Shown here: piece by piece, positions 1 to 6,094 of the stretch
Numbering within the stretch: the first letter of the stretch is position 1
Layout: every line of letters begins with the position of its first letter
NCBI GenBank assembly: GCA_016292775.1
Contig: JAEDFN010000066.1
Span: 1-6,312, forward strand
Source of the DNA: Paludibacteraceae bacterium
Lineage (GTDB): Bacteria; Bacteroidota; Bacteroidia; Bacteroidales; Paludibacteraceae
Direction of reading: 5' to 3'
Length of the DNA stretch: 6,312 nt
Notes under the pieces: model-generated
Told to the model about the DNA's origin: nothing
Databases searched by the model: none
The model's input: only the letters and a program-made list of their open reading frames with translations
Translations under genes and position numbers: made by a program

Positions 1-1
1 C

Positions 2-247
2 AGAATTTATGCCATTGCAGAGCTTTTAAGAATAAATACGGAAATAGATTTGATTGCTCAGAAAACAGGAATAGATAAATTTTTCTTGCGTAAGCTGAAA
101 GATATAACCGATGAAGAAGAAAAACCATTTGAATCTCCAAAAAAGGAGACGAAAAAAAAGAGTGGATTCTTAGGCAGTTTAAAAGGAAAATTTTCAAACA
201 TAGAGCAAACTCTATTTACAGGTAATAATGACGAAAATAATGATTGA
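2..247 (+). CDS. FtsA-like C-terminal tail, 5'-truncated, with CarB-like sequence upstream
   Basis: The frame is open from the window edge and stops with TGA at 245-247, 15 bp before ftsZ; the true start lies outside. The last ~45 residues have an acidic stretch, a Lys-rich linker (PKKETKKK) and then a short amphipathic helix (about nt 161-217, SGFLGSLKGKFSNIEQTLF) with an acidic end. That is the layout of the FtsA C-terminal membrane-targeting tail, and ftsA is the gene expected just before ftsZ. FtsA is the actin-like protein that anchors FtsZ filaments to the inner membrane. The upstream residues (nt 2-106) do not look like FtsA. They read RIYAIAELLR followed by TGIDKFFLRKLKDI, closely resembling the RIxxIAEAxR...TKIDxxFLxKxKxI segment of the CarB oligomerization domain. 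The visible piece is too short to name the full protein. A TTG at 50 is an internal codon, not a convincing start. Confidence 0.6.
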   Translation, partial: RIYAIAELLRINTEIDLIAQKTGIDKFFLRKLKDITDEEEKPFESPKKETKKKSGFLGSLKGKFSNIEQTLFTGNNDENND

Positions 248-262
248 TAAATATAATGGTAT

Positions 263-1465
263 ATGGATGGAATATTGAATAAATTAGTGATAGAGAAACG
301 TACATCTCCGTTAATAAAAGTAGTAGGTGTAGGTGGAGGCGGTGGCAATACCGTAAATTATATGTACAATAATTCCGATGCTGATATATCATATGTAGTA
401 ATGAATACTGATAGTCAAGCATTAATAAGTTCCCCGGTTCCGAATAAATTGCTGTTAGGCCCCGATGTTACGGAAGGTTTGGGTGCCGGAGCAAATCCTT
501 CTACTGCAGAAGAGGCGGCTCTATCGTCAAAAGATGAAATCTATAAGATTCTTAATGATGGAGCAAAAATGATTTTTATCACCGCCGGAATGGGTGGAGG
601 TACAGGTACCGGTGCTGCCCCTGTAGTGGCGCGTATTGCTCGTGACGAACTCAAAATGCTTACAATTGGTATCGTTACTATCCCTTTTAAACTCGAGGGT
701 AATAGAAAAATACGTAAAGCTCTTAAGGGTGTGTATAAGCTAAGTCGCAATGTCGACGCTCTGCTTATTATTAATAATGAAAGAATTTCTGAATTGTACC
801 CCGAAGATGATATTCAAACAGGTTTTGCCCGTGCCGATAGTGTGCTCTCTGATGCCGCTACAAGTATTGCAAACCTTATTCTTATCGAAGGGTATATCAA
901 CCTCGACTTTGCCGATGTGAAAACTACTCTCAGAAATGGCGGTGTCGCTACTATTAATACCGGTAAAGGTGCCGGCGAAAATCGTGTAAAAGACGCTATT
1001 GAAGATGCTATGAAGGTGCCCCTCTTGAGCAATTCTAACGATATTTCAAAAGCTAAACGATTGCTGCTCAACTTCTATTGTTCTAGAGCTAAGTCCATAA
1101 ATATGCGCGAGCATAGTGCAATCACCGAATTTGTCAATACTATGGACCGTGATAATGTTGAGGTTATATACGGCTTCTCTTATGATGACACTTTAGGTGA
1201 AGAGGTTAGATTGACCCTCCTTGCTACCCTCGATGTCAGCCCTGTGCCTCAAGAAATTATCGATGAAGAGAATAATAAAGATCAAGACCCTTCTAATTCT
1301 GTCGATGATACAAAAGGTAAGTACGACGATTGGATGAATTCTCTCTATGATGATTTAGGTATTAACTCTAAAACCGGATACCCCATTGTCCCTTTAGAAG
1401 AATTGGAGGATGATAAAGTACTTATGAATTATAAAAAACCTGCATATTTAAGAAAAAAATTATGA
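263..1465 (+). CDS. ftsZ: Cell division protein FtsZ
   Basis: This is the tubulin-like GTPase that polymerises into the cytoplasmic Z-ring and recruits the septal wall machinery. The 400-residue product is complete and slightly short for the phylum. Visible motifs are the N-terminal nucleotide loop GVGGGGGN (22-29), the tubulin signature GGGTGTGAAP (111-120), and the NxDFxD T7 synergy loop (N213, D215, D218) that completes the GTPase site of the next subunit. The second FtsZ domain runs to about residue 325. An acidic low-complexity linker follows, ending in the conserved peptide KPAYLRKKL (392-400) that binds FtsA. The ATG at 263 fits the usual short N-terminal extension; the nearby ATGs at 256 and 267 are out of frame, and there is no clear Shine-Dalgarno sequence. 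It lies 15 bp after the FtsA-like frame and shares ATGA with the next gene, so co-transcription and coupled translation are likely. No key residue is missing. Confidence 0.97.
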   Translation: MDGILNKLVIEKRTSPLIKVVGVGGGGGNTVNYMYNNSDADISYVVMNTDSQALISSPVPNKLLLGPDVTEGLGAGANPSTAEEAALSSKDEIYKILNDGAKMIFITAGMGGGTGTGAAPVVARIARDELKMLTIGIVTIPFKLEGNRKIRKALKGVYKLSRNVDALLIINNERISELYPEDDIQTGFARADSVLSDAATSIANLILIEGYINLDFADVKTTLRNGGVATINTGKGAGENRVKDAIEDAMKVPLLSNSNDISKAKRLLLNFYCSRAKSINMREHSAITEFVNTMDRDNVEVIYGFSYDDTLGEEVRLTLLATLDVSPVPQEIIDEENNKDQDPSNSVDDTKGKYDDWMNSLYDDLGINSKTGYPIVPLEELEDDKVLMNYKKPAYLRKKL

Positions 1466-1917
1466 CATTATTTGACCAAATTAGCGAGGATATCAAAAAG
1501 GCTATGCTCGCCCGTAATAAAGCGGAATTAGAAGCTCTCCGCGGTATAAAAAAAGAACTTCTCGAAGCTAAAACTTCTAAAGAAGCAAATGGTGAAGTGA
1601 CTGATGAATTAGCCATTAAAATAATCCAAAAAATGGCAAAGCAAGGTAAGGATACTGCACAGGTTTTTGCTTCTCAAAATCGTCAAGACCTTGCAGATGA
1701 ATATCTTGGACAAGTGGCAGTGTACGAAAAATACTTGCCTAAAATGATGTCTGAAGATGAACTGTCTGCCGCTGTTAAAGAGATTATTGCTTCTGTAGGT
1801 GCCACTTCTCCTAAAGATATGGGTAAAGTAATGGGCGTTGCTACCAAGCAATTGGCAGGTAAAGCAGAAGGTAGAGCAATTTCCGAAATGGTGAAAGCTC
1901 TATTGGCAGCTATGTAG
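1462..1917 (+). CDS. GatB/YqeY domain protein
   Basis: This 151-residue cytosolic protein has full length for the YqeY family (about 150). The family resembles the C-terminal tRNA-binding domain of GatB, the amidotransferase subunit that helps make Gln-tRNA or Asn-tRNA, but free-standing YqeY proteins have no settled role. Recognisable features are the N-terminal helix with LRGIKKELLEA (26-36), the EKYLP motif (89-93), KDMGKVMG (118-125) and LAGKAEGR (131-138), followed by a C-terminal hydrophobic helix. The start ATG overlaps the ftsZ stop as ATGA, which suggests translational coupling. The position directly after ftsZ is conserved in many Bacteroidota, so a link to division or growth is possible but not shown. 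It ends 44 bp before the sugar kinase gene, with no terminator hairpin between them. Confidence 0.92.
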   Translation: MTLFDQISEDIKKAMLARNKAELEALRGIKKELLEAKTSKEANGEVTDELAIKIIQKMAKQGKDTAQVFASQNRQDLADEYLGQVAVYEKYLPKMMSEDELSAAVKEIIASVGATSPKDMGKVMGVATKQLAGKAEGRAISEMVKALLAAM

Positions 1918-1927
1918 TTTTATGGCT

Positions 1928-1935
1928 TGTATTTG
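1928..1935 (+). promoter_or_regulatory. Weak candidate -7 box upstream of the sugar kinase gene
   Basis: TGTATTTG matches the Bacteroidota -7 consensus TAnnTTTG at all but one fixed position. It ends 26 bp before the kinase ATG. A TTGG at 1903-1906, inside the end of the YqeY gene, lies about 21 bp upstream and could serve as a poor -33 element. The kinase might therefore be transcribed independently of the ftsZ operon, but read-through is equally possible because no terminator separates them. Confidence 0.25.
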
Positions 1936-1961
1936 ATGCCCAAATTAAAAAATAAAATACA

Positions 1962-2864
1962 ATGCAATACGTCATTGGACTCGGAGAGGCGCTTTTCGAC
2001 TGCCTCCCAACCGGCCGCAAATTGGGCGGTGCGCCGGCAAACTTCGCTTTTCATGCTTCGCAATTCGGACTCAACAGTTGTGCCGTTTCGGCAATAGGTA
2101 ATGATGAACTCGGCCGCGAGATTATTGATATTCTGACCCGAGCAGGCTTGCGCTACCAGTTGCCGCGCGTTGCTTTCCCTACCGGTACTGTACAAGTGAC
2201 AATTTCCGGCGAAGGTATTCCGCAGTATGATATATGTCAGGGTGTTGCGTGGGATAATATCCCTTATACAGAGGAGATTGCTGCCTTGGCACCCGATACT
2301 GTTGCTGTTTGCTTCGGCTCGCTCGCACAGCGCAATGGCGTAAGCCGCGCTACCATTCAGGCGTTCCTCGATGCCATGCCTGCCGACTCGTTACGCGTGT
2401 TTGATATCAACCTGCGCCAGAATTGGTACACCAAAGAGGTGATTGAACAATCGCTACAGCGATGCAATGTGCTGAAAATAAATGATGAAGAACTCAATGT
2501 AGTAGCATCTATGCTACTTGACATTGCTACCACCGAGGGGCAACTGATTGCCGAAGATGAGGCTAAGGCTACGTCTATATGTCGACGGTTGATTGACCGC
2601 TATGAACTTAAAATGCTTATCCTTACATGCGGTGCTACGTGCTCTTATGTCTTCTCCCCTTCAGATATGAGTAAGCAACTGACACCTAAAGTGCAAGTTG
2701 TTGATACTGTGGGTGCAGGCGACTCGTTTACTGCAACTTTCGTAGCGCAAATCCTCCTCGGCAAGTCGATGCATGAAGCCCACGAAATGGCTGTTCGCGT
2801 TTCGGCTTTCGTTTGCACACAGACAGGCGCAATGCCTATTCTGCCCAAAGAGATTATTGGTTAA
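1962..2864 (+). CDS. PfkB-family carbohydrate kinase, probable fructokinase
   Basis: This 300-residue cytosolic enzyme of the ribokinase/PfkB fold transfers phosphate from ATP to a sugar hydroxyl. Signature 1 is GGAPANFAFH (22-31) in the N-terminal substrate region, preceded by GEALFD. FDINLRQNWY (147-156) is typical of the fructokinase branch. Signature 2 is DTVGAGDS (248-255), with the GAGD anion hole and the catalytic base Asp254. Length is normal and all hallmark residues are present. Fructose is the likeliest substrate by family resemblance, but PfkB substrates are hard to assign from sequence. The ATG at 1962 opens directly into the first strand (MQYVIGLGEALFD), so the start is secure. 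The gene is clearly richer in GC than its neighbours, especially in the first half (hand count 40 of 60 at 1981-2040, falling to 21 of 60 at 2461-2520). This suggests a different history from ftsZ. It has no functional link to the division genes and is followed by a strong hairpin terminator. Confidence 0.93.
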   Translation: MQYVIGLGEALFDCLPTGRKLGGAPANFAFHASQFGLNSCAVSAIGNDELGREIIDILTRAGLRYQLPRVAFPTGTVQVTISGEGIPQYDICQGVAWDNIPYTEEIAALAPDTVAVCFGSLAQRNGVSRATIQAFLDAMPADSLRVFDINLRQNWYTKEVIEQSLQRCNVLKINDEELNVVASMLLDIATTEGQLIAEDEAKATSICRRLIDRYELKMLILTCGATCSYVFSPSDMSKQLTPKVQVVDTVGAGDSFTATFVAQILLGKSMHEAHEMAVRVSAFVCTQTGAMPILPKEIIG

Positions 2865-2899
2865 TTCATTGTGTAGTTTTATTGATAATATCGGTAATG

Positions 2900-2943
2900 A
2901 AGTGCACCCTAAAAGTTTTATGTACAACTTTTAGGGTGCACTT
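2900..2943 (+). terminator. Long perfect hairpin terminator after the sugar kinase
   Basis: An 18-bp perfect stem (2900-2917 pairing with 2926-2943) encloses an 8-nt loop and is followed by the T-rich run attctttgttt. It starts 36 bp after the kinase stop and most simply ends that transcript. The stem is unusually long and fully paired, and 10-bp direct repeats (tttattgata at 2878-2887 and 2952-2961) flank it. It may therefore be a dispersed palindromic element reused as a terminator. Confidence 0.75.
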
Positions 2944-3021
2944 ATTCTTTGTTTATTGATACTTCATTGTTTTGTAAATTATTACTCTATAATGATTTCA
3001 AAGAAATGCATATTCAATAGG

Positions 3022-3045
3022 AATGGTATCTGTAAATATACCATT
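3022..3045 (+). other. Small hairpin with T-run, possible secondary terminator
   Basis: An 8-bp perfect inverted repeat (aatggtat at 3022-3029, ataccatt at 3038-3045) with an 8-nt loop runs directly into further T residues (3044-3048). It could be a back-up terminator for the kinase transcript. The stem is AT-rich and weak, so a protein-binding site or chance is also possible. Confidence 0.3.
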
Positions 3046-3179
3046 TTTACGTAATGACAACAAAATTATAAATTTCTTTTTGTCTATGAATCAAAGATTT
3101 ATTTCTAAAAATTGTCTTTTGATTTTCTAAAAGTTTGCTTTAAATTTAGCGGAGTAAGTAGTAATTCAACAAAAAGTAT

Positions 3180-3187
3180 TACCTTTG
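3180..3187 (+). promoter_or_regulatory. Bacteroidota -7 box for the histidine-rich protein gene
   Basis: TACCTTTG is a perfect match to TAnnTTTG and is followed by CA, as is common in the phylum. It predicts a start of transcription near 3193 and a leader of about 24 nt. No good TTTG stands at the -33 position (about 3157-3161), so the promoter may be weak or need an activator. An inverted repeat GTAAT (3161-3165) / ATTAC (3178-3182) overlaps the box. The early leader could fold into a small hairpin (AGTGC 3189-3193 with GCACT 3203-3207) just before the start codon. Confidence 0.6.
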
Positions 3188-3216
3188 CAGTGCATTTGTA
3201 GAGCACTTATTTTTTT

Positions 3217-3552
3217 ATGAAACATAACGGAATAAAGCAAATATCTTCTATACTAATGCTTTTTGTGTTAGTGAGTTATATGGTATTTATTACCGTATTT
3301 TCTCACGTGCACTTTGTCGGCAAATATTCCGTTATTCATGCTCACCCCTTTACTTCTGAGAGTCATAATCACTCCGCAGCAGAGTGCTATACTATAGCCG
3401 GACTCTCGATTTTTTATGGTTCTGCAATTTCTTCTTTAACTCTGTTAGAGCCTGATTTCCAAATTTTTTATATCCCTTTTGTAGAGTATGAATGTGATGT
3501 AGTTCATGCTCCTCGTTTTTACAAATCTTTTCGAGCTCCCCCTTTCATATAA
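3217..3552 (+). CDS. Small membrane-anchored protein with three HxH motifs, function unknown
   Basis: I do not recognise a named family with certainty. The 111-residue product has one hydrophobic segment at residues 9-28, which is either a signal anchor or an uncleaved signal peptide. A histidine-rich stretch follows with three evenly spaced HxH motifs: H30-x-H32, H41-x-H43-P-F and H50-x-H52-S. Cys57 lies just after. The remainder is mostly hydrophobic and aromatic, with Cys93 and His97, and ends in FRAPPFI. An N-terminal anchor with HxHPF and HxHS motifs and a terminal RAPP recalls small uncharacterised Bacteroidota proteins found beside TonB-dependent receptors, but I recall this only as a pattern. 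I infer that it binds a transition metal in the periplasm or at the inner membrane. It has its own promoter and lies 172 bp before the receptor gene on the same strand. The ATG at 3217 begins a typical MKxx-hydrophobic start. Confidence 0.75.
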   Translation: MKHNGIKQISSILMLFVLVSYMVFITVFSHVHFVGKYSVIHAHPFTSESHNHSAAECYTIAGLSIFYGSAISSLTLLEPDFQIFYIPFVEYECDVVHAPRFYKSFRAPPFI

Positions 3553-3614
3553 TTTTTATTAAAAAACCCCTTTTTTGCTTTGTCGGAATACATTCTTGGT
3601 TTCGACTCAGGAAT

Positions 3615-3633
3615 AGTGCCGTGTTGCACTTTT
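3615..3633 (+). terminator. Weak candidate terminator after the histidine-rich protein gene
   Basis: AGTGC (3615-3619) pairs with GCACT (3626-3630) around a 6-nt loop and is followed by TTT. A second possible stem lies just upstream (gtcggaa 3582-3588 with tttcgac 3600-3606, one G-U pair). Both are short, so read-through into the receptor gene is plausible. Confidence 0.25.
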
Positions 3634-3669
3634 AATTCGTAATGATATGTAATTCATATTGTTTCGAAC

Positions 3670-3701
3670 TTTGTATTGTAGCTAAATAATAGCTGCCTTT
3701 G
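3670..3701 (+). promoter_or_regulatory. Promoter of the TonB-dependent receptor gene
   Basis: TTTG at 3670-3673 fits the Bacteroidota -33 element. After a 20-bp spacer comes TGCCTTTG (3694-3701), which matches the -7 consensus TAnnTTTG except for one base. Transcription would start near 3707 and give a short A-rich leader before the ATG at 3725. An imperfect palindrome ATATG-taatt-CATAT (3645-3659) lies immediately upstream and could be an operator. GAACTTTG (3666-3673) is an alternative -7 box, but it lacks a -33 partner. Confidence 0.5.
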
Positions 3702-3724
3702 GTTTTATTATAAAAAAAAATTAT

Positions 3725-6022
3725 ATGAAAAGATTATCAATATTCGTTATATTATTATTCCTTACCGTATCTGTATTTTCAGATAATTTAGAAGTAAACA
3801 GCGAGAAAAGTGATGCCAATATTATTGGTCATGTTATAGAAAAAAATACGGGAGAGCATTTGCCGTTTGTCAATATTCGTTTGGAAGGTACAACAATAGG
3901 CGTAGTATCTGATGCTACGGGTCATTATATGCTTACAAATCTCCCGGTAGGAGAACATGTCCTCGTTTTTTCAATGGTAGGTTTCGAAACTCAGACATTC
4001 AATATCAATTTAGAGAAAGGTAAAACACTGGAAATCAATGCTGAATTGGAAGAGAGCTCCTCTCTTATCGATCAAGTAGTAGTAACTTCAAATAAATATG
4101 AAACAAAAAAACGTGAAGCAGTTTCTATAGTAAATGTTATTTCACCATTATTAATAGAGTCTACCGCTTCCAATTCAATGTCGGATGTTCTCGACTATCA
4201 GTCCGGATTGAGGGTGGAAATGTCGTGCCAAAATTGCGGTGCTCCACAACTTCGTATCAATGGTCTTGAAGGTCAATATACTCAAATACTTATGGATAAT
4301 CGACCTATCTTTTCTTCTTTGGCGTCTGTCTATGGATTGGAACAAATACCAACAGGTATGGTAGATCGTGTAGAAGTAGTTCGTGGTGGCGGTTCCGCCC
4401 TCTTTGGCGCCAATGCAATAGGTGGTGTTGTGAATATTATTACTAAAGAGCCTTCCGGTAACTCTTTTAATATCTCTAATAATACCCAATTAATAGGTGG
4501 TAATTCTTGGGATATCAATACTAATTTAAACGGTTCTTTTGTTACTTCCGACTCCAAAATCGGGGCGCATCTCTTTGGTGTTGTCCGTTCTCGTAATCCT
4601 TATGACAATGATAATGACGGCTTTTCTGAATTGCCCGGGTTAAAGAGTGTTACAGCCGGATTCCGTTCGTATTTTAAAACGTCTACTTTGTCTAAATTAA
4701 CGTTGGAATATCACCATGTAACCGAAAAACGCCGTGGCGGTAACAATTTTGATTTGCCGGAGCATGAGGCTGATATCGCTGAAAGTACAAATTATAATAT
4801 CGATGCAGGAGGGCTGAGATGGGATTATTTCTCCGATAATGAACGCCATTTTGTTACAACTTATCTCTCTGCTCAATATATTAATCGTTCTTCGTATTAT
4901 GGAGTGGAGAAAAATCCTAATGCATATGGAAAAAGTAACGATATTACTACAGTTGTCGGTGGTCAGTATAGATTCCATATGTATAATTGCCTCTTTATGC
5001 CCGCTGATTTGTCCGCCGGAATCGAATATTCTTTTAATGGATTGAAAGATCAAATATTGGATTATGGTCGTGATATGACACAACTCGTTCATGTCGTCGG
5101 TGGCTATGTGCAAAACGAATGGAAAAATAACTTTATCTCTTTCCTTATCGGTTTGCGCCTTGAGAAACATAATCTATTAAAAAATCCTATTCCTTCTCCG
5201 CGTGTTAATATACGATATACTCCAATTGACCAAATCGTGATAAGAGCCTCATATGCAAGCGGGTATCGCGCTCCGCAAGCCTATGAAGAAGATTTGCATG
5301 TGGGTGCCGTAGGTGGTGAAGTCTATCTTATCTCCCTCGCCGATGATTTGAAACCTGAGATGAGCCATTCCACCTCTTTGTCTGTTGATTGGGCAAAAAA
5401 ATTCGGAAAAACGGAACTCAATATCACCGCTGAAGGGTTCTTTACTCAGTTGAATAATGTTTTTACTTTGACAGAAAATGGACGTGATGAATCCGGAAAC
5501 CTCCTGCTTCAAAGAGTGAACTCTAAAGGAGCACGCGTGGCAGGCCTTAATTTCGAGGCTAAAGTGGCATATAAATCATTATTTATGTTTCAATTGGGAT
5601 ATACTTATCAAATCAGCCGTTATATCGAGCCTTTTAAATGGAGCGAAGATCTTGAAGCTCAGAATAGAATGTTCCGATCTCCCGACCATTACGGATATTT
5701 TTTATCTACTATTAATCCATTTAAACGATTTTCTATAAATCTGAACGGTAAATTGTCCGGACCTATGCTTGTACAACATTATGCAGGTGTAATACCTAAT
5801 GATGCCGAAGTGGTTACACCTACATTTTTCGATATGGGCATAAAAATTTCCTACGATATTCCAATCTATCGCCTCTACTCCTTGCAGATTAATGTAGGTG
5901 TGAAAAATATTTTTAACGCCTATCAAAAGGATATTGATAAAGGAGTATATCGCGATGCTGCCTATATTTACGGACCGTCTTTACCTCGTACTTATATTTT
6001 TGGTTTGGCGATTAACATATAA
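3725..6022 (+). CDS. TonB-dependent outer-membrane receptor, possible metal or metal-complex transporter
   Basis: This 765-residue protein is a complete outer-membrane active transporter energised by TonB-ExbBD. A signal peptide covers residues 1-19 (MKRLSIF...VFS, no lipobox). A carboxypeptidase-regulatory-like domain follows (about 32-110, with GHVIEKNTGEHLPFVNI and DATGHYML). A TonB-box-like DQVVVTS (116-122) comes next, then the plug (about 130-243), which contains LRINGLEGQYTQILMD (176-191) and RVEVVRGGGSALFGANAIGGVVNIIT (215-240). The 22-strand-type barrel fills 244-765 and ends in PRTYIFGLAINI. Oddities are an M-x-C-x-x-C motif in the plug (M166, C168, C171), a DNDNDGFSE loop (294-302) like a calcium-binding loop, and histidines H330, H331 and H347 in one barrel segment. 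There is no SusD-like partner, so glycan uptake is unlikely. The CirA/BtuB-like architecture and the histidine-rich neighbour suggest a metal, siderophore, haem or cobalamin-type substrate, which is not determined. Confidence 0.93.
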   Translation: MKRLSIFVILLFLTVSVFSDNLEVNSEKSDANIIGHVIEKNTGEHLPFVNIRLEGTTIGVVSDATGHYMLTNLPVGEHVLVFSMVGFETQTFNINLEKGKTLEINAELEESSSLIDQVVVTSNKYETKKREAVSIVNVISPLLIESTASNSMSDVLDYQSGLRVEMSCQNCGAPQLRINGLEGQYTQILMDNRPIFSSLASVYGLEQIPTGMVDRVEVVRGGGSALFGANAIGGVVNIITKEPSGNSFNISNNTQLIGGNSWDINTNLNGSFVTSDSKIGAHLFGVVRSRNPYDNDNDGFSELPGLKSVTAGFRSYFKTSTLSKLTLEYHHVTEKRRGGNNFDLPEHEADIAESTNYNIDAGGLRWDYFSDNERHFVTTYLSAQYINRSSYYGVEKNPNAYGKSNDITTVVGGQYRFHMYNCLFMPADLSAGIEYSFNGLKDQILDYGRDMTQLVHVVGGYVQNEWKNNFISFLIGLRLEKHNLLKNPIPSPRVNIRYTPIDQIVIRASYASGYRAPQAYEEDLHVGAVGGEVYLISLADDLKPEMSHSTSLSVDWAKKFGKTELNITAEGFFTQLNNVFTLTENGRDESGNLLLQRVNSKGARVAGLNFEAKVAYKSLFMFQLGYTYQISRYIEPFKWSEDLEAQNRMFRSPDHYGYFLSTINPFKRFSINLNGKLSGPMLVQHYAGVIPNDAEVVTPTFFDMGIKISYDIPIYRLYSLQINVGVKNIFNAYQKDIDKGVYRDAAYIYGPSLPRTYIFGLAINI

Positions 6023-6048
6023 AATAGTTCGTATTTAGTTCAATTAAT

Positions 6049-6094
6049 AACACACTCTCGAAGAAATTTATCATCGAGAGTGTGTTGTTTTTTT
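6049..6094 (+). terminator. Strong intrinsic terminator after the receptor gene
   Basis: A 13-bp perfect stem (6049-6061 pairing with 6074-6086) with a GC-rich core and a 12-nt loop is followed by G and seven T residues (6088-6094). It begins 26 bp after the receptor stop and clearly ends that transcript. Confidence 0.88.

Larger units (their letters stand above)
2865..3216. other. 352-bp AT-rich intergenic region between sugar kinase and histidine-rich protein gene
   Basis: I see no gene here on either strand. The region holds the kinase terminator, a second smaller hairpin (3022-3045), a 9-bp direct repeat tttctaaaa at 3102-3110 and 3124-3132 (22-bp period), an imperfect inverted repeat AATCAAA/TTTGATT (3089-3095 and 3118-3124), and the promoter of the next gene near 3180. 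The stretch from about 3080 to 3135 is a plausible place for an upstream regulator to bind, but nothing in it is a recognised operator. Confidence 0.6.

Noticed and set aside
58..348. 96-codon minus-strand open frame across the ftsA-ftsZ junction
   Set aside because: Its Pro run mirrors the FtsZ glycine loop and its low-complexity residues mirror the Lys-rich linker, so it is the complement of real coding sequence.
3561..3576. aaaaaa-cccc-tttttt as a terminator
   Set aside because: The stem would be six A-T pairs with a 4-nt loop and is too weak; it is better seen as low-complexity sequence.
3638..3660. Fur-box-like sequence before the receptor
   Set aside because: The AT-rich imperfect palindrome shares only part of the GATAATGATAATCATTATC pattern and does not fit the repeat spacing well enough to call a Fur site.
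4175..4489. 104-codon minus-strand open frame
   Set aside because: It is opposite the conserved receptor plug, with no independent support.
4697..5170. 157-codon open frame on the minus strand
   Set aside because: It lies wholly opposite the receptor barrel coding sequence, shows no recognisable domain, and has no promoter-like sequence that I can see. It is a shadow frame.
3725..6022. SusC-type glycan receptor
   Set aside because: No SusD-like gene follows, the length (765 residues) is below the ~1000 usual for SusC, and the plug resembles CirA/BtuB-type receptors.
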